Positions 7,154 through 15,728 of a DNA stretch of 64,000 bases are shown piece by piece; the first letter of the stretch is position 1, and the number at the start of each line of letters is the position of its first letter. A program made the translations under genes and the position numbers. The notes beneath the pieces are model-generated. The model was not told the origin of the DNA, did not search any database, and saw only the letters and a program-made list of their open reading frames with translations. The stretch is from Pseudomonas jessenii (GTDB lineage: Bacteria; Pseudomonadota; Gammaproteobacteria; Pseudomonadales; Pseudomonadaceae), in contig NZ_NIWT01000001.1 of NCBI RefSeq assembly GCF_002236115.1, positions 744,001 through 808,000 of the forward strand. Reading direction: 5' to 3'.

Positions 7154-8590
7154 TTATGCAGCCGGCAAGCTCGGCGCCAGCACCGCCCCGCGCTTGCGAT
7201 GAATCAGGAAGTACGCGCCATAACACAGCGCAATGAATCCAAAGCCCCAATACAGCGACGGACGCTGGGTTTCATCCAGGGCCAGGAACACGAACAGCGA
7301 GCAGCACAATGTGATGCACATCAGCGGAAGCACCGGGAACCACGGCGCGCGGTATTTCAGGTCGCTGAGTTTGCCGCCGTCACGCAAATACGCCTTGCGG
7401 AACTTGTACTGCGCCAGCGCGATGACAATCCAGGTCACGGTGCCGGACATGCCGCTCACCGCCATCAGCACCATGAACAAGGTGTCGGCGGCGACGAAGC
7501 TGGTCATCAGCGACACCAGCGCGAAGCACAGGGTGATGCTCAAGGCGCGCAATGGCACGCCACGCTTGCTCAAAGGCGACAGGCTCTTGGGCGCCATGCC
7601 GGTTTTCGACATCGCCCACAGGATGCGCGTCGAGGCATACAGGCCGGAGTTGCCCACCGACAGGATCGCGGTAAGGATCACGAAGTTCATCAGGTCGGCC
7701 GCATAGGGAATGCCGACCATGTCGAACACCTGCACGAACGGGCTTTCCATCAGGCCCGCCTGCTGCCACGGCACGATGGCCGACAGCACGATGATCGCCA
7801 GCACGTAGAAGATCAGCACACGGAACACCACGTTACGCACGGCGCGGGGAATGCTCTTTTCCGGCTGATCGGTTTCACCGGCAGCCACGCCCATGATCTC
7901 GCAACCCTGGAACGCGTAGACCACGGTCATCATCACCGCGAACACGGCTGACAGGCCGTTGGGGAACAGCGAATCGCCGATCAGGTTGGTCGCCATCGGC
8001 GCGGGTGCGCCGCTGCTCAGGGGCATCACGCCGAAGATCACCAGCACGCCGACCACGATGAAACCGAGAATCGCCGCCACCTTGATCCCCGAAAACCAGT
8101 ATTCGGCTTCACCAAAGGCGCGGGTCGCCATGGCATTGATACCGAACAGCACCACCACGAACAGCGCCGACCAGTACCAGATTGGCACCTCCGGGAACCA
8201 ACGGGTCATCAGCATGCCGGCGGCGGTGAACTCCAGACCCACGGTGGTGGCCCAGCTCATCCAGTACACCCAGCCGATCATGAACCCGGTGGCCGGGCCG
8301 ATGTATTTTGTGGCGTGGGTCTGGAACGAACCGGACACCGGCATCTGCACCGACAGTTCACCCAGGCAGACCATCACCAGGTACATCAGGAAACCCGCGA
8401 CCAGGTAAGCCAGGATCGCCCCCACCGGGCCGCCCTGGTTGATGGTCACGCCAGAGCCCATGAACAACCCGGTGCCGATGACGCCGCCCAACGACAGCAT
8501 GAAGATGTGCCGGCTCTTGAGGGCCCGGGTCAGCTGGATGCCTTTACGATCAGTGCTGTGATCAGTGCTGCGATCAGTGTTTTCGTTCAT
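7154..8590 (-). CDS. APC-family amino acid permease (basic amino acid uptake likely)
   Basis: A 478-residue inner-membrane protein with about 12 hydrophobic segments. The first carries the APC signature SLGGVIGTGLFMGSG and the second region reads GPVGAILAYLVAGFLMYLV. Length and motifs fit the AAT/LysP branch of proton-coupled amino acid permeases. Position between the aru catabolic operon and the aruRS regulators, as I recall for P. aeruginosa, suggests arginine or another cationic amino acid as substrate, but specificity cannot be read from sequence. The ATG is preceded by GAGG at 7 nt. The start of the protein has a curious imperfect repeat, DRSTDHSTDR, produced by repeated atcagtgct-like DNA around 8548-8580. 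It is transcribed separately from aruS (gap 208 bp). Confidence 0.85.
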   Translation of the reverse strand: MNENTDRSTDHSTDRKGIQLTRALKSRHIFMLSLGGVIGTGLFMGSGVTINQGGPVGAILAYLVAGFLMYLVMVCLGELSVQMPVSGSFQTHATKYIGPATGFMIGWVYWMSWATTVGLEFTAAGMLMTRWFPEVPIWYWSALFVVVLFGINAMATRAFGEAEYWFSGIKVAAILGFIVVGVLVIFGVMPLSSGAPAPMATNLIGDSLFPNGLSAVFAVMMTVVYAFQGCEIMGVAAGETDQPEKSIPRAVRNVVFRVLIFYVLAIIVLSAIVPWQQAGLMESPFVQVFDMVGIPYAADLMNFVILTAILSVGNSGLYASTRILWAMSKTGMAPKSLSPLSKRGVPLRALSITLCFALVSLMTSFVAADTLFMVLMAVSGMSGTVTWIVIALAQYKFRKAYLRDGGKLSDLKYRAPWFPVLPLMCITLCCSLFVFLALDETQRPSLYWGFGFIALCYGAYFLIHRKRGAVLAPSLPAA

Positions 8591-8798
8591 GTCGGCACCT
8601 CAGCAGTCAGAGAGGTGCGCAGCGCGCGACAGGACGTCACGGCGCAGGGAGGGATCAGCTTTACGGCAATTCATTATTATTATCTCCAATAAGCTTCGAA
8701 GACCGCGCTGCGGCGGTTGCGTCGATTATTGGAAAGCCATGTAAGTTCGCGTTGACCGTTAAGATCGAAGTTGTTCGAAGTCGTAACAAACCTGTACG

Positions 8799-11054
8799 TC
8801 AGCTCTGCAATAGGCCTTTGAGAGTATCGAGCGAATGCTGCAATTGCTCATCGAGCGTGAGGCTCATGCGGCGGATCGCCGATTCATCGTTTGCCAGCGC
8901 CAAGGTCTCCAGCGCCCTTAACGTGCTGGCCAAGCCCCGAAAACCCAGGGAATCACAGCTACCGGCCAGGCGGTGAGCCAGTTGCGCGACCTCTGTGCAG
9001 TCATCGGCGGCCATGGCTTCATTCAGCGCGTCGCGGTGCTGCAGGATCGAGTCGCGCAGAACCGCCAGCAGACCCTGGACCTTTTGCGCACCGAGCAGGC
9101 TGCGATGGGTCTGTAACAGCGGCCAGTCCATTGCCTCATCGCTGAGCAGCGATTCGGCCACAGGCACATGCCCTTCCAGCACCTGGCGCAGGTTTTCCAG
9201 TTTCAGGGGCTTGGCCAGGACACCGTCCATGCCGGCCTCCAGATAACCGCGCACCAGTGCCGGTTGCACGCTGGCGGTCAGGGCGAAAATGCGGGTATGG
9301 CGGTTCGCCCCGTCGCTGTGGCGGATCTGGCGGCATAACTCGACACCACTAATGCCCGGCAGATGCACGTCCAGCAGTATCAGGTCGAACACCTGCGCCG
9401 CGCAGTGTTGCAGCGCCTGATCCGCTTCTTCGGCGAGCCACACCCGGTGGCCGTCCCGTTGCAGCAAGCCCTTGACCACTTCGCGGTTGAGCGCCACGTC
9501 TTCGACCACCAGGATGTTCAGTGCCGGCCCCGCCGCCCGAACCGGCGGGGCCTCAGCCACGCCGCTGGCCGGCTGCAAGGACAACTCGAACCAGAAGCAA
9601 CTGCCGCGCCCCTCTTCACTGTCCACGCCGATGCAGCCCCCCATCTGCTCCACCAGGTGTTTGCAGATCGCCAACCCCAACCCCGTGCCCCCAAAACGTT
9701 GCGCGACTTCTTCGCTGGCCTGGGTGAAGCGCTCGAAAATCTTTTCCTGCATCTGCGGGGCAATGCCGATGCCGTCGTCCGTGACACAGACCCGCAGCCG
9801 CTGTCCCAACTGTTCGCCGGTTTCGCTGAGCAGCGCCACCTCGACGCTGACTTCGCCGCCTTCGGTGAACTTGATCGCGTTGGCCAGCAGGTTGCTCAGC
9901 ACTTGGCGCAGGAACTGCTCGGCGCCGTGGTGATGCTCGGCAATCCGCTGATCGACGCGGCAACTGAGGATCGTGTCGTTGTTCAGCGCTCGCGGTTCCA
10001 ACAGAGTCAGTACTTCGTCGAGCAACTGGCGCAGCGAGAAATCCACCGGTTCGGGATGGCTGACGCCCTCCTCCAGCTTGGCGAAATACAGCACTTCGTT
10101 GAGGATTGTCAGCAAGCCTTCGCCGGCCTTGTGCAAGGCATCCAGGCGTTTGCCGTCCTGGGCATCCAGCCGAGCACCGCGCAGCAATTCGGCCATGCCG
10201 AGAATGCCATTGAGGGGTGTGCGCAGTTCGTGGCTCATGGTCGCCAGGAACCGCGACTTGGCAAGGTTGGCCGCTTCCGCTTCGTCCTTGGCGCGCATCA
10301 GGCTGGCGGTACGGCGCTCGACCATTTTCAGCAGTTCGTCACGGTTGTCCTGCAAGGCCAGCCGATCGGTTTCCCGGCGCTCGATGTCCCGCAGGATCGC
10401 CCGGCGCATGTCGTCCAGCGCATGGGCCACGGTGTCGATTTCGTCACTGCCGCGGCGTTTGTCCAGGTGCAAGGGTTCCTGCCATTCACCGGCGGCGATA
10501 CGCCGGGCAAACTCGGCCATGACTTTCAGGTGCCGGGTCACCAGTCGATAAAACAAGCCCGACAAGGCAACGGCCAGACCGCAGAGAAACACCGCCATCC
10601 ACAACAGGCTGGTCAAACCGGTGGCGTAGAGTCGCTGGTACACCGCCCCCAGATCGGTGCTGACTTCCAGTTCACCCAAGTTGCGCAAAGGGCCGGATGG
10701 CGGCTGATAGTCCAGGGCAAAGCGCTCGATGCGCAGCGGTCCCGCAGGGGCCGGATTGCCCTGTACCAGGTCGAAATCGGCGCTGGTCAAGTGCACCCGC
10801 GCGACGTCGGAGAAGTCCACCAGCCCGCGCAACTGCACATTCAACTGTTCCTGGTTCAAGTCCCAGAGGCTGCGTTCCAGGCTGGCCAGGTACCCGGCGC
10901 GGATCAGTTCCATGCGCGAATCGATGTCGCGCATTTCCCGTCGATACTCGATATACAGTTGCACACTGCTGGCCAGCACGGTGAAGCACAGGCTGAACAA
11001 CAGAATGAACAGCAACAGGCGTCGCAACAGTCCACCGGGACGGGCGCGAATCAT
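8799..11054 (-). CDS. aruS: Hybrid sensor histidine kinase AruS
   Basis: A 751-residue, multi-domain membrane kinase. In order: transmembrane segment (about 13-33), periplasmic domain (about 34-145), second transmembrane segment (about 148-168), HAMP-like region (170-225), coiled coil, HisKA with SHELRTPLNGIL (H275), HATPase (N box LLANAIKFTEGG near 390, G boxes DDGIGI and GGTGLGLAI), receiver domain with acceptor D562 in LLDVHLPG, and Hpt domain with H694 in AHRLAGSCDSLG. The architecture is TorS/ArcB-like and would work as a His-Asp-His-Asp relay onto the response regulator in the same operon. The ATG overlaps the upstream binding-protein gene by 4 nt. By synteny it is AruS, which controls the arginine transaminase genes; the inducer is presumably arginine or a derivative. 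Confidence 0.85.
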   Translation of the reverse strand: MIRARPGGLLRRLLLFILLFSLCFTVLASSVQLYIEYRREMRDIDSRMELIRAGYLASLERSLWDLNQEQLNVQLRGLVDFSDVARVHLTSADFDLVQGNPAPAGPLRIERFALDYQPPSGPLRNLGELEVSTDLGAVYQRLYATGLTSLLWMAVFLCGLAVALSGLFYRLVTRHLKVMAEFARRIAAGEWQEPLHLDKRRGSDEIDTVAHALDDMRRAILRDIERRETDRLALQDNRDELLKMVERRTASLMRAKDEAEAANLAKSRFLATMSHELRTPLNGILGMAELLRGARLDAQDGKRLDALHKAGEGLLTILNEVLYFAKLEEGVSHPEPVDFSLRQLLDEVLTLLEPRALNNDTILSCRVDQRIAEHHHGAEQFLRQVLSNLLANAIKFTEGGEVSVEVALLSETGEQLGQRLRVCVTDDGIGIAPQMQEKIFERFTQASEEVAQRFGGTGLGLAICKHLVEQMGGCIGVDSEEGRGSCFWFELSLQPASGVAEAPPVRAAGPALNILVVEDVALNREVVKGLLQRDGHRVWLAEEADQALQHCAAQVFDLILLDVHLPGISGVELCRQIRHSDGANRHTRIFALTASVQPALVRGYLEAGMDGVLAKPLKLENLRQVLEGHVPVAESLLSDEAMDWPLLQTHRSLLGAQKVQGLLAVLRDSILQHRDALNEAMAADDCTEVAQLAHRLAGSCDSLGFRGLASTLRALETLALANDESAIRRMSLTLDEQLQHSLDTLKGLLQS

Positions 11055-11824
11055 TGCGCATCCGCCGGCAGGTTGATCATGTCGCGGTAGGTCACTTCGC
11101 TTTCGTTGAGCCAGCGCTCGATGTCACCGGCATCGACCATGCGCTGCAACTGCGCATTGATCTCGGGCATGCGAGTGGCCAAGGGCGAGCGCCGCGACAC
11201 GGCAACCCGCAGGTAGTCCACGTTCAACGCCTTGGGCAAGGCGACGATGTCCTGGCCGCCGGGCAGGTTTTCCACGTACAGCTGGCCGGTGCGCCGCTCC
11301 TGAGTGATGAAGTCGATGCGCCCGCGAATCAGCTTGCCGAAGTTCTGGTGGCTGTCGGAAACCCATTCGATATTGTTGTTGCGCGCGACCATACGATCGA
11401 ACTCCACGCCGTAGCTCTCACCGAACAACAGGCCACCGCGGTAACGGGCCAGGTCGTCCAGTTGTTCGAATTTCACCGGATGCTGGCGGTTGACGAACAA
11501 CGCCACTTCTTCACGCAATACCGGCACCGTCGAGAACAGCATGCTCTGCTCCCGTTGCGCGGTGCTGTAGGCCAGTACCACATCGACCCGGCCTTCGGCG
11601 GCGTCCAGCAGGCAGCGTTTCCAGTTGCCCAGCACGACCATCTCGACTTCATACCCCAGTTGACCGAACAAGTGCTTCACCACGCTGGGCGCCAGGCCAC
11701 GCACCTGCTTGCCATCACTCCAGGAGATCGGCGGGTACACCGGGTAATCGCAATAGCGAACCTTGTCCGCCGCGACGGCATGGCCGGCCACCAGTATCGC
11801 CAGCAGGCAAAGCCATCGCGCCAT
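11051..11824 (-). CDS. Periplasmic solute-binding protein (PBPb family) inside the aruRS operon
   Basis: A 257-residue protein with a clear Sec signal peptide (MARWLCLLAILVAGHAVAA, cleavage near 19) followed by an amino-acid-type periplasmic binding domain: YPPISWSDG near the start, VEMVVLGNWKRCLLDAAEGRVDVVLAYS, and VALFVNRQ in the hinge region. It is translationally coupled to aruS by an ATGA overlap and starts 5 bp after aruR. No permease or ATPase is encoded nearby, so a role as a ligand-sensing partner for AruS, analogous to TorT with TorS, is more likely than transport. That is inference from operon structure; a soluble uptake component for a distant ABC system remains possible. Confidence 0.78.
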   Translation of the reverse strand: MARWLCLLAILVAGHAVAADKVRYCDYPVYPPISWSDGKQVRGLAPSVVKHLFGQLGYEVEMVVLGNWKRCLLDAAEGRVDVVLAYSTAQREQSMLFSTVPVLREEVALFVNRQHPVKFEQLDDLARYRGGLLFGESYGVEFDRMVARNNNIEWVSDSHQNFGKLIRGRIDFITQERRTGQLYVENLPGGQDIVALPKALNVDYLRVAVSRRSPLATRMPEINAQLQRMVDAGDIERWLNESEVTYRDMINLPADAQ

Positions 11825-11829
11825 CGGCT

Positions 11830-12546
11830 TCAGGCCGCCACGCTGGCGGTGAACAGGTAACCGGCGCCGTGAATGGTGATGATCAACTGGGGTTCGGCCG
11901 GATCGTCATGCAACTTGCGGCGCAGGCGCCCGACCAGCACGTCGATGGAGCGGTCGTTGGGCACCCATTCGCGGTTGCGGATCTGGTCCATCAATTGATC
12001 GCGGCTGAGGGTGTGGCCGCTGTTGCGCAGGAACACGCTGAGCAACTGGTATTCGCCGTGGGTCAGCAGGGTTTCGCTGCCGGACGGATCGATCAGGCGA
12101 CGGCGGTCGGTGTCCAGCGCCCAGTCGGCAAACTGCTTGACCGGTTTGGCCGCCGCGATGGCGGGCGCAGGCGTTTGCGCATGACGTACCCGGCGAATCA
12201 GGTTTTTCGCCCGGGACACCAGCTCCCTTGGATTGAGGGGTTTGATCACGTAGTCATCGGCGCCGCATTCGAGGCCGACGATGCGGTCGATTTCATCGTT
12301 GCGCCCGGTGATCAGGATGATCCCGACCTCCGAACGTACCCGCAACTCGCGGGTCAGGGTCAGGCCGTCCTTGCCCGGCAGGCGGATGTCGAGCATCACC
12401 AGGTCGACGCTCTGGCTGGCTAGGAAGGTTTCCGCCAGTTCCGCCGTGGCGGCGCAATGGACGTCGTAACCTTCCTGGGACAGGTAGGCGTGTAGCAGAT
12501 CGCGAATCAGCGGATCGTCATCGACGATCAATACCCGAGGAGTCAT
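11830..12546 (-). CDS. aruR: OmpR/PhoB-family response regulator AruR
   Basis: A 238-residue, two-domain response regulator. The receiver domain has the acidic pocket VDDDP (9-11), phospho-acceptor D53 in MLDIRLPGKDG and a conserved Lys in DYVIKPLNPRE. The C-terminal winged helix carries LLTHGEYQLLSVFLRNSGHTLS, DRSIDVLVGRLRRKL and a final GAGYLF, all OmpR-type. It is the first gene of the regulator-binding protein-kinase operon, and synteny identifies it as AruR, the activator of arginine transaminase genes. Promoter elements for this operon should lie in the 92-bp gap to the TetR gene, but none stands out. Confidence 0.87.
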   Translation of the reverse strand: MTPRVLIVDDDPLIRDLLHAYLSQEGYDVHCAATAELAETFLASQSVDLVMLDIRLPGKDGLTLTRELRVRSEVGIILITGRNDEIDRIVGLECGADDYVIKPLNPRELVSRAKNLIRRVRHAQTPAPAIAAAKPVKQFADWALDTDRRRLIDPSGSETLLTHGEYQLLSVFLRNSGHTLSRDQLMDQIRNREWVPNDRSIDVLVGRLRRKLHDDPAEPQLIITIHGAGYLFTASVAA

Positions 12547-12638
12547 CGCTTGGTATCCGGCATAGGCCCGAGGGCCAGTTTCTTATTAGAGTGTTTTCCT
12601 GCGTCGGCGCCAGAGAGTATCGATTGCTGAACGACTGA

Positions 12639-13286
12639 TCAACAGTCGCTCGTCTGCACGCAGAAGCGCTGTCGTCCGCCGGCCTGCAAACCATCGACCC
12701 AGGCCTCGCAAATCTGGATGCCCTGCTCCGGGGTGAAGGTGCCGGGGTTCAGCCCGGACTCCAGCCACAAGCCGTCGAGCAAGGCGCTGAGGCTGATGGC
12801 GGCGAGGTCGGCGTCGAAGCTTTCCCAGCCCTCCTCCTGAGCCAGTTCCGCCAGCACCTTGCGCAGGATGCCGCGATACTCGCCATAGGAATGATCGTGG
12901 GCCTGGTTGATGGCCTCGGCGGTTTTCACTGCGCCCCAGAACGCCAGCCACGCATCGATCAGTTGCGGATCCAGCAGCTCGGCGGAGAACGATCCGCGGA
13001 AAAACGCCGACAAGCGTTCCCGGGCATTCGGCGCGGCTTGCTCCATGGCGTCACGCAGCAAGGTCATGACCCGCCCGGTGATCGCCATGTAAGCCTCGGC
13101 CACCAGTTCATCCTTGCCGGAATAGTGATGGCTGATCAGCCCCACCGAGACCCCGGCCTCGGCGGAAATCTTGCGGATCGACGCGCCCTGGAAGCCATGA
13201 CGCTTGAGGCACACCAGCGTCGCCTCGATCAGGTTGGCTTTGCGCAACTCCGGTTCCATGCGGGAAAAACGGGCTTCCTGATTCAT
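12639..13286 (-). CDS. TetR-family transcriptional regulator (BetI-like)
   Basis: A 215-residue regulator with an N-terminal TetR helix-turn-helix (RKANLIEATLVCLKRHGFQG, then SIRKISAEAGVSVGLISHHY) and a C-terminal ligand domain in which LIDAWLAFWGAVKT and LDGLWLE resemble BetI. The GTG at 13293-13295 is too close to AAGGAG, while the ATG at 13284-13286 has a 10-nt spacing and is chosen. A near-perfect inverted repeat 53-70 bp upstream is a likely autoregulatory operator, and a related site stands the same distance before the crotonase-aruIH operon, so this protein may repress both. The adjacent aldolase gene is an alternative target. The effector is unknown. Confidence 0.82.
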   Translation of the reverse strand: MNQEARFSRMEPELRKANLIEATLVCLKRHGFQGASIRKISAEAGVSVGLISHHYSGKDELVAEAYMAITGRVMTLLRDAMEQAAPNARERLSAFFRGSFSAELLDPQLIDAWLAFWGAVKTAEAINQAHDHSYGEYRGILRKVLAELAQEEGWESFDADLAAISLSALLDGLWLESGLNPGTFTPEQGIQICEAWVDGLQAGGRQRFCVQTSDC

Positions 13287-13338
13287 GGGCGACACGCTCC
13301 TTGGTTCAATCGTTTAGGCCCGCGCGGGGTAGCGGCGG

Positions 13339-13356
13339 GCTGAACGAATGTACAGC
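13339..13356. promoter_or_regulatory. Operator candidate for the TetR-family regulator
   Basis: GCTGAACGAATGTACAGC has 7-bp arms matching at 6 of 7 positions around a 4-bp centre. It lies 53 bp before the TetR start codon, which suits autorepression, and it resembles the site at 6063-6080 (13 of 18 bases identical, same GA-T centre). Confidence 0.55.
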
Positions 13357-13410
13357 AAGAGCGGGCAGTTTCTCTAGTCGGGTGTAAGCCAGGGGGACCG
13401 TGGCGCGCCC

Positions 13411-13469
13411 ATCGCGAGCAAGCTCGCTCCCACAGTGGTTTGCCCTGTGGGAGCGAGCTTGCTCGCGAT
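13411..13469. repeat. Reversed REP doublet (tail-to-tail, 59 bp)
   Basis: Two REP palindromes in the order complement then direct, separated by only 11 bp, the opposite arrangement to the standard REPINs of this window. It separates the TetR gene promoter from the 3' end of the aldolase gene. Confidence 0.85.
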
Positions 13470-13499
13470 GGCGTCAGTCCATACAACACAGGATCTGGA

Positions 13500-14288
13500 T
13501 CAGTCGCGGTAACCCGGCGCCACTCGATCCAGCATTCTCAACAACGCCGCCCAGGCAAGTTGCATGGCATCCGGATCACTCAGCTCCCCTTCCTCCAACG
13601 GCCGCCCCGGATCATTGAACTGCCGCTCGGTATGCGCGCAGACCTCGTCAGACGGCAGTACGACTTCACCGGCGGCCTGGGCGGCCAACTGGATTTCACA
13701 GGCCTTTTCCAGGTAATACATGCGCAGGAATGCCTGGCTCACGGTTTCGCCAACAGTCAGCAAACCATGGTTGCGCAGCATCAGTACCGATTTGTCGCCC
13801 AGGTCCGCCACCAGCCTTTTTTGCTCGCTCAAATCCAGCGCCACGCCCTCGTAGTCGTGGTAGGCAACACGGCCATAGAACTCCATGGAAATCTGGTTCA
13901 CCGGCAACAGCCCGCACTTCAACGCCGCCACCGCGCAACCGGATTTGGTGTGGGTGTGCAGCACGCATTGCGCGTCTTCGCGGGCGCCATGAATAGCGCT
14001 GTGGATCACGAAGCCAGCCGGATTGACCGGGTACGGCGACGGTTCCACAGCGTGACCATCAAGGTCGATCTTCACCAGATTGGACGCGGTTATTTCATCG
14101 AACATCAGCCCGTAAGGGTTGATCAGAAAGTGATGCTCCGGCCCCGGAATGCGCACCGAGATGTGGGTGAAGATCAAATCGGTCATGCGAAAGTGCGCAA
14201 TCAAGCGGTAACAGGCCGCCAGTTCCTCACGCAGGCGCTGCTCGGTGGCGCTGCATTCGGGTGCCAGGTGGGTGGCGATGTTGTTCAT
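13500..14288 (-). CDS. Class II aldolase/adducin family protein
   Basis: A 262-residue protein with the aldolase II fold: TDLIFTHISVRIPGPEHHFLINP near the N-terminus, the metal-binding pair in VLHTHTKSGCAVAA (HTH), and the third histidine in LMLRNHGLLTVG. Bacterial members are Zn-dependent aldolases, epimerases or decarboxylases acting on sugar-phosphate-like or keto-acid substrates in the cytoplasm. The ATG at 14286-14288 (MNNIATHLAPE) has GGAG 10 nt upstream; a longer frame to 14357 crosses the hairpin at 14330-14355 and is rejected. It lies downstream of a periplasmic binding-protein gene and beside an amine-type flavoprotein, so the substrate could be a breakdown product of an imported amine. 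Specific reaction unknown. Confidence 0.82.
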   Translation of the reverse strand: MNNIATHLAPECSATEQRLREELAACYRLIAHFRMTDLIFTHISVRIPGPEHHFLINPYGLMFDEITASNLVKIDLDGHAVEPSPYPVNPAGFVIHSAIHGAREDAQCVLHTHTKSGCAVAALKCGLLPVNQISMEFYGRVAYHDYEGVALDLSEQKRLVADLGDKSVLMLRNHGLLTVGETVSQAFLRMYYLEKACEIQLAAQAAGEVVLPSDEVCAHTERQFNDPGRPLEEGELSDPDAMQLAWAALLRMLDRVAPGYRD

Positions 14289-14329
14289 TCTTGTGGTTCT
14301 CCAGGCTGATCGGCTGGGGCAGACAGTAA

Positions 14330-14355
14330 GGCTGGACGCTCGGACACGTCCAGCC
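14330..14355 (-). terminator. Intercistronic hairpin between binding-protein and aldolase genes
   Basis: GGCTGGACG and CGTCCAGCC form a perfect 9-bp GC-rich stem with an 8-nt loop, starting 9 bp after the binding-protein stop codon. On the minus strand it is followed by TTACTGTC rather than a full U-run, so it is more likely a partial terminator or 3'-end stabiliser that keeps the binding-protein mRNA in excess over aldolase. Confidence 0.55.
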
Positions 14356-14363
14356 ATCGGCAG

Positions 14364-15413
14364 TTATTTGCTGGCCCAGGCGTTGAAGCGCTCTTCGAGC
14401 TCTTCGCCATGATCGACCCAGAAACCGACGTTCATCGACAGTGCGCCCTTGAGGTTCTGCGGCGCGGTGGGCACCCATTGCGCCAGTTTGTCGTCCAGCC
14501 GTGCGGCGGCCTGGGTGTTGGTCGGGCCGTAGGGGATCTGTTGCACGTAGTTGACCTGGGCGTCCGGTTGATTGGCGAAGGCAATGAATCGCTTGGCCTG
14601 ATCCACATGTTTGGACCCTTTGATGATCGCCCAGTAATCCATGCCGTACAGGCTGCCGGGCCAGACCAGCCCCAGGTGGCTGCCTTTCTGCGCGGCGTCG
14701 GCGATGCGCCCGCTGTAGGTCGAGGTCATTACCACATCGCCGGCGGTCAGCCATTGCGGCGGTTGCGCGCCCGCCTCCCACCACTGGATGTAAGGCTTGA
14801 GCTCAGTGAGTTTGGCGAATGCCCGGTCCACGCCCTGCGGGGTGCTGAGTACCTTGTAGACGTCTTCGGTCTTGACCCCGTCCGCCAGCAAGGCGAATTC
14901 CAGGTTGTACACCGCGCGTTTACGCAGCCCACGCTTGCCGGGGGTTTTCTTCACGTCCCAAAAGTCTGCCCACGAGGTCGGGGCCTGGGCCAGTTTGTCG
15001 GTGTCGTAGGCAATGGCCACGCTCCACACCAGCGCAGCGGAGCCGCATTCCTGTGCCGCTTCGGGGATCAACTGGTCGGCATGGCCCAGACGGGTCCAGT
15101 CCAGGCGCTCGTACATGCCTTCCTCGCAACCGCGCATCAGGTCCGGGCCTTCGATCTGCACTACGTCCCAGTCGACGTTTCCGGTATCGACCATCACTTT
15201 GATTTTGGCCATTTCGCCGTTGTATTCGCTCTGGATCACTTTGCTTTGATCCACGGCGGCGAAGGGTTGAAAGAACGCCACGTCCTGGGCTTTTTGTCCG
15301 GCTCCGCCGTATCCGACCACCACCATGTCCGATGCTGCCTGAGCGCTGCCCAGGCCCATGGCCACGGACAACACCAAGGGATAAAAACCGTGCTTGAGCG
15401 TGTGCGATTTCAT
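14364..15413 (-). CDS. ABC-type periplasmic binding protein (polyamine/amine type), orphan
   Basis: A 349-residue protein with a signal peptide ending SVAMGLGSAQA (about residue 25) and a type II periplasmic binding fold of the PotD/PotF/iron group: DMVVVGYGGAGQK, MVDTGNVDWDVVQIEGPDLM, VMTSTYSGRIADAA and LVWPGSLYGMDYWAIIKGSKH. The ATG at 15411-15413 has AAGAGGAA at 7-8 nt. No membrane or ATPase subunit is encoded nearby, so it either serves a transporter located elsewhere or is a remnant. With the TMADH-like flavoprotein and aldolase it suggests uptake of a small amine or betaine-like compound; the ligand cannot be read from sequence. Confidence 0.82.
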   Translation of the reverse strand: MKSHTLKHGFYPLVLSVAMGLGSAQAASDMVVVGYGGAGQKAQDVAFFQPFAAVDQSKVIQSEYNGEMAKIKVMVDTGNVDWDVVQIEGPDLMRGCEEGMYERLDWTRLGHADQLIPEAAQECGSAALVWSVAIAYDTDKLAQAPTSWADFWDVKKTPGKRGLRKRAVYNLEFALLADGVKTEDVYKVLSTPQGVDRAFAKLTELKPYIQWWEAGAQPPQWLTAGDVVMTSTYSGRIADAAQKGSHLGLVWPGSLYGMDYWAIIKGSKHVDQAKRFIAFANQPDAQVNYVQQIPYGPTNTQAAARLDDKLAQWVPTAPQNLKGALSMNVGFWVDHGEELEERFNAWASK

Positions 15414-15728
15414 CAGTGGTTCCTCTTGCAGGTGCCACGGGACCCAAGGCCCGCGCAGCCCTTTTTTATTGTTGTGAGGTTTGGCCCTGGAGCGGGCTCG
15501 AGACGAAACTACTGCAAGGCATAGTAAAAAAACAAGTTGATTTTTTACTGAAGGTAAATTTCTATAGATAAAAATAACAACACCGAAAACCTTATGCCTC
15601 TGTAGGAGCGAGCTTGCTCGCGATGGACCTGAGGGCGACGCGTTCATCCAGACAACACGCGTTATCGTTAACGTCCATCGCGAGCAAGCTCGCTCCTACA
15701 GAGGTAGCCTGCCAGGAGTACCCGCACC
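15414..15728. other. 315-bp divergent intergenic region, AT-rich promoter zone plus REPIN
   Basis: The stretch 15515-15600 is much more AT-rich than its surroundings and should hold the promoters. It contains a weak inverted repeat TTTAC-TGAAG-GTAAA (15544-15558) that could be an operator, for example of the cupin-HTH regulator at 17869-18465. The REPIN at 15601-15700 fills the space before the flavoprotein start. No ORF was found. Confidence 0.45.
15601..15700. repeat. REPIN, TGTAGGAG subtype (100 bp)
   Basis: An inverted pair of REPs with the outer edge TGTAGGAG instead of TGTGGGAG, and exactly 100 bp long. The spacer shares GCGTTATCGTT with the other 100-bp element at 17732-17831, marking a separate subfamily. 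It ends 28 bp before the flavoprotein ATG, so any stem forms in its leader or promoter. Confidence 0.9.
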
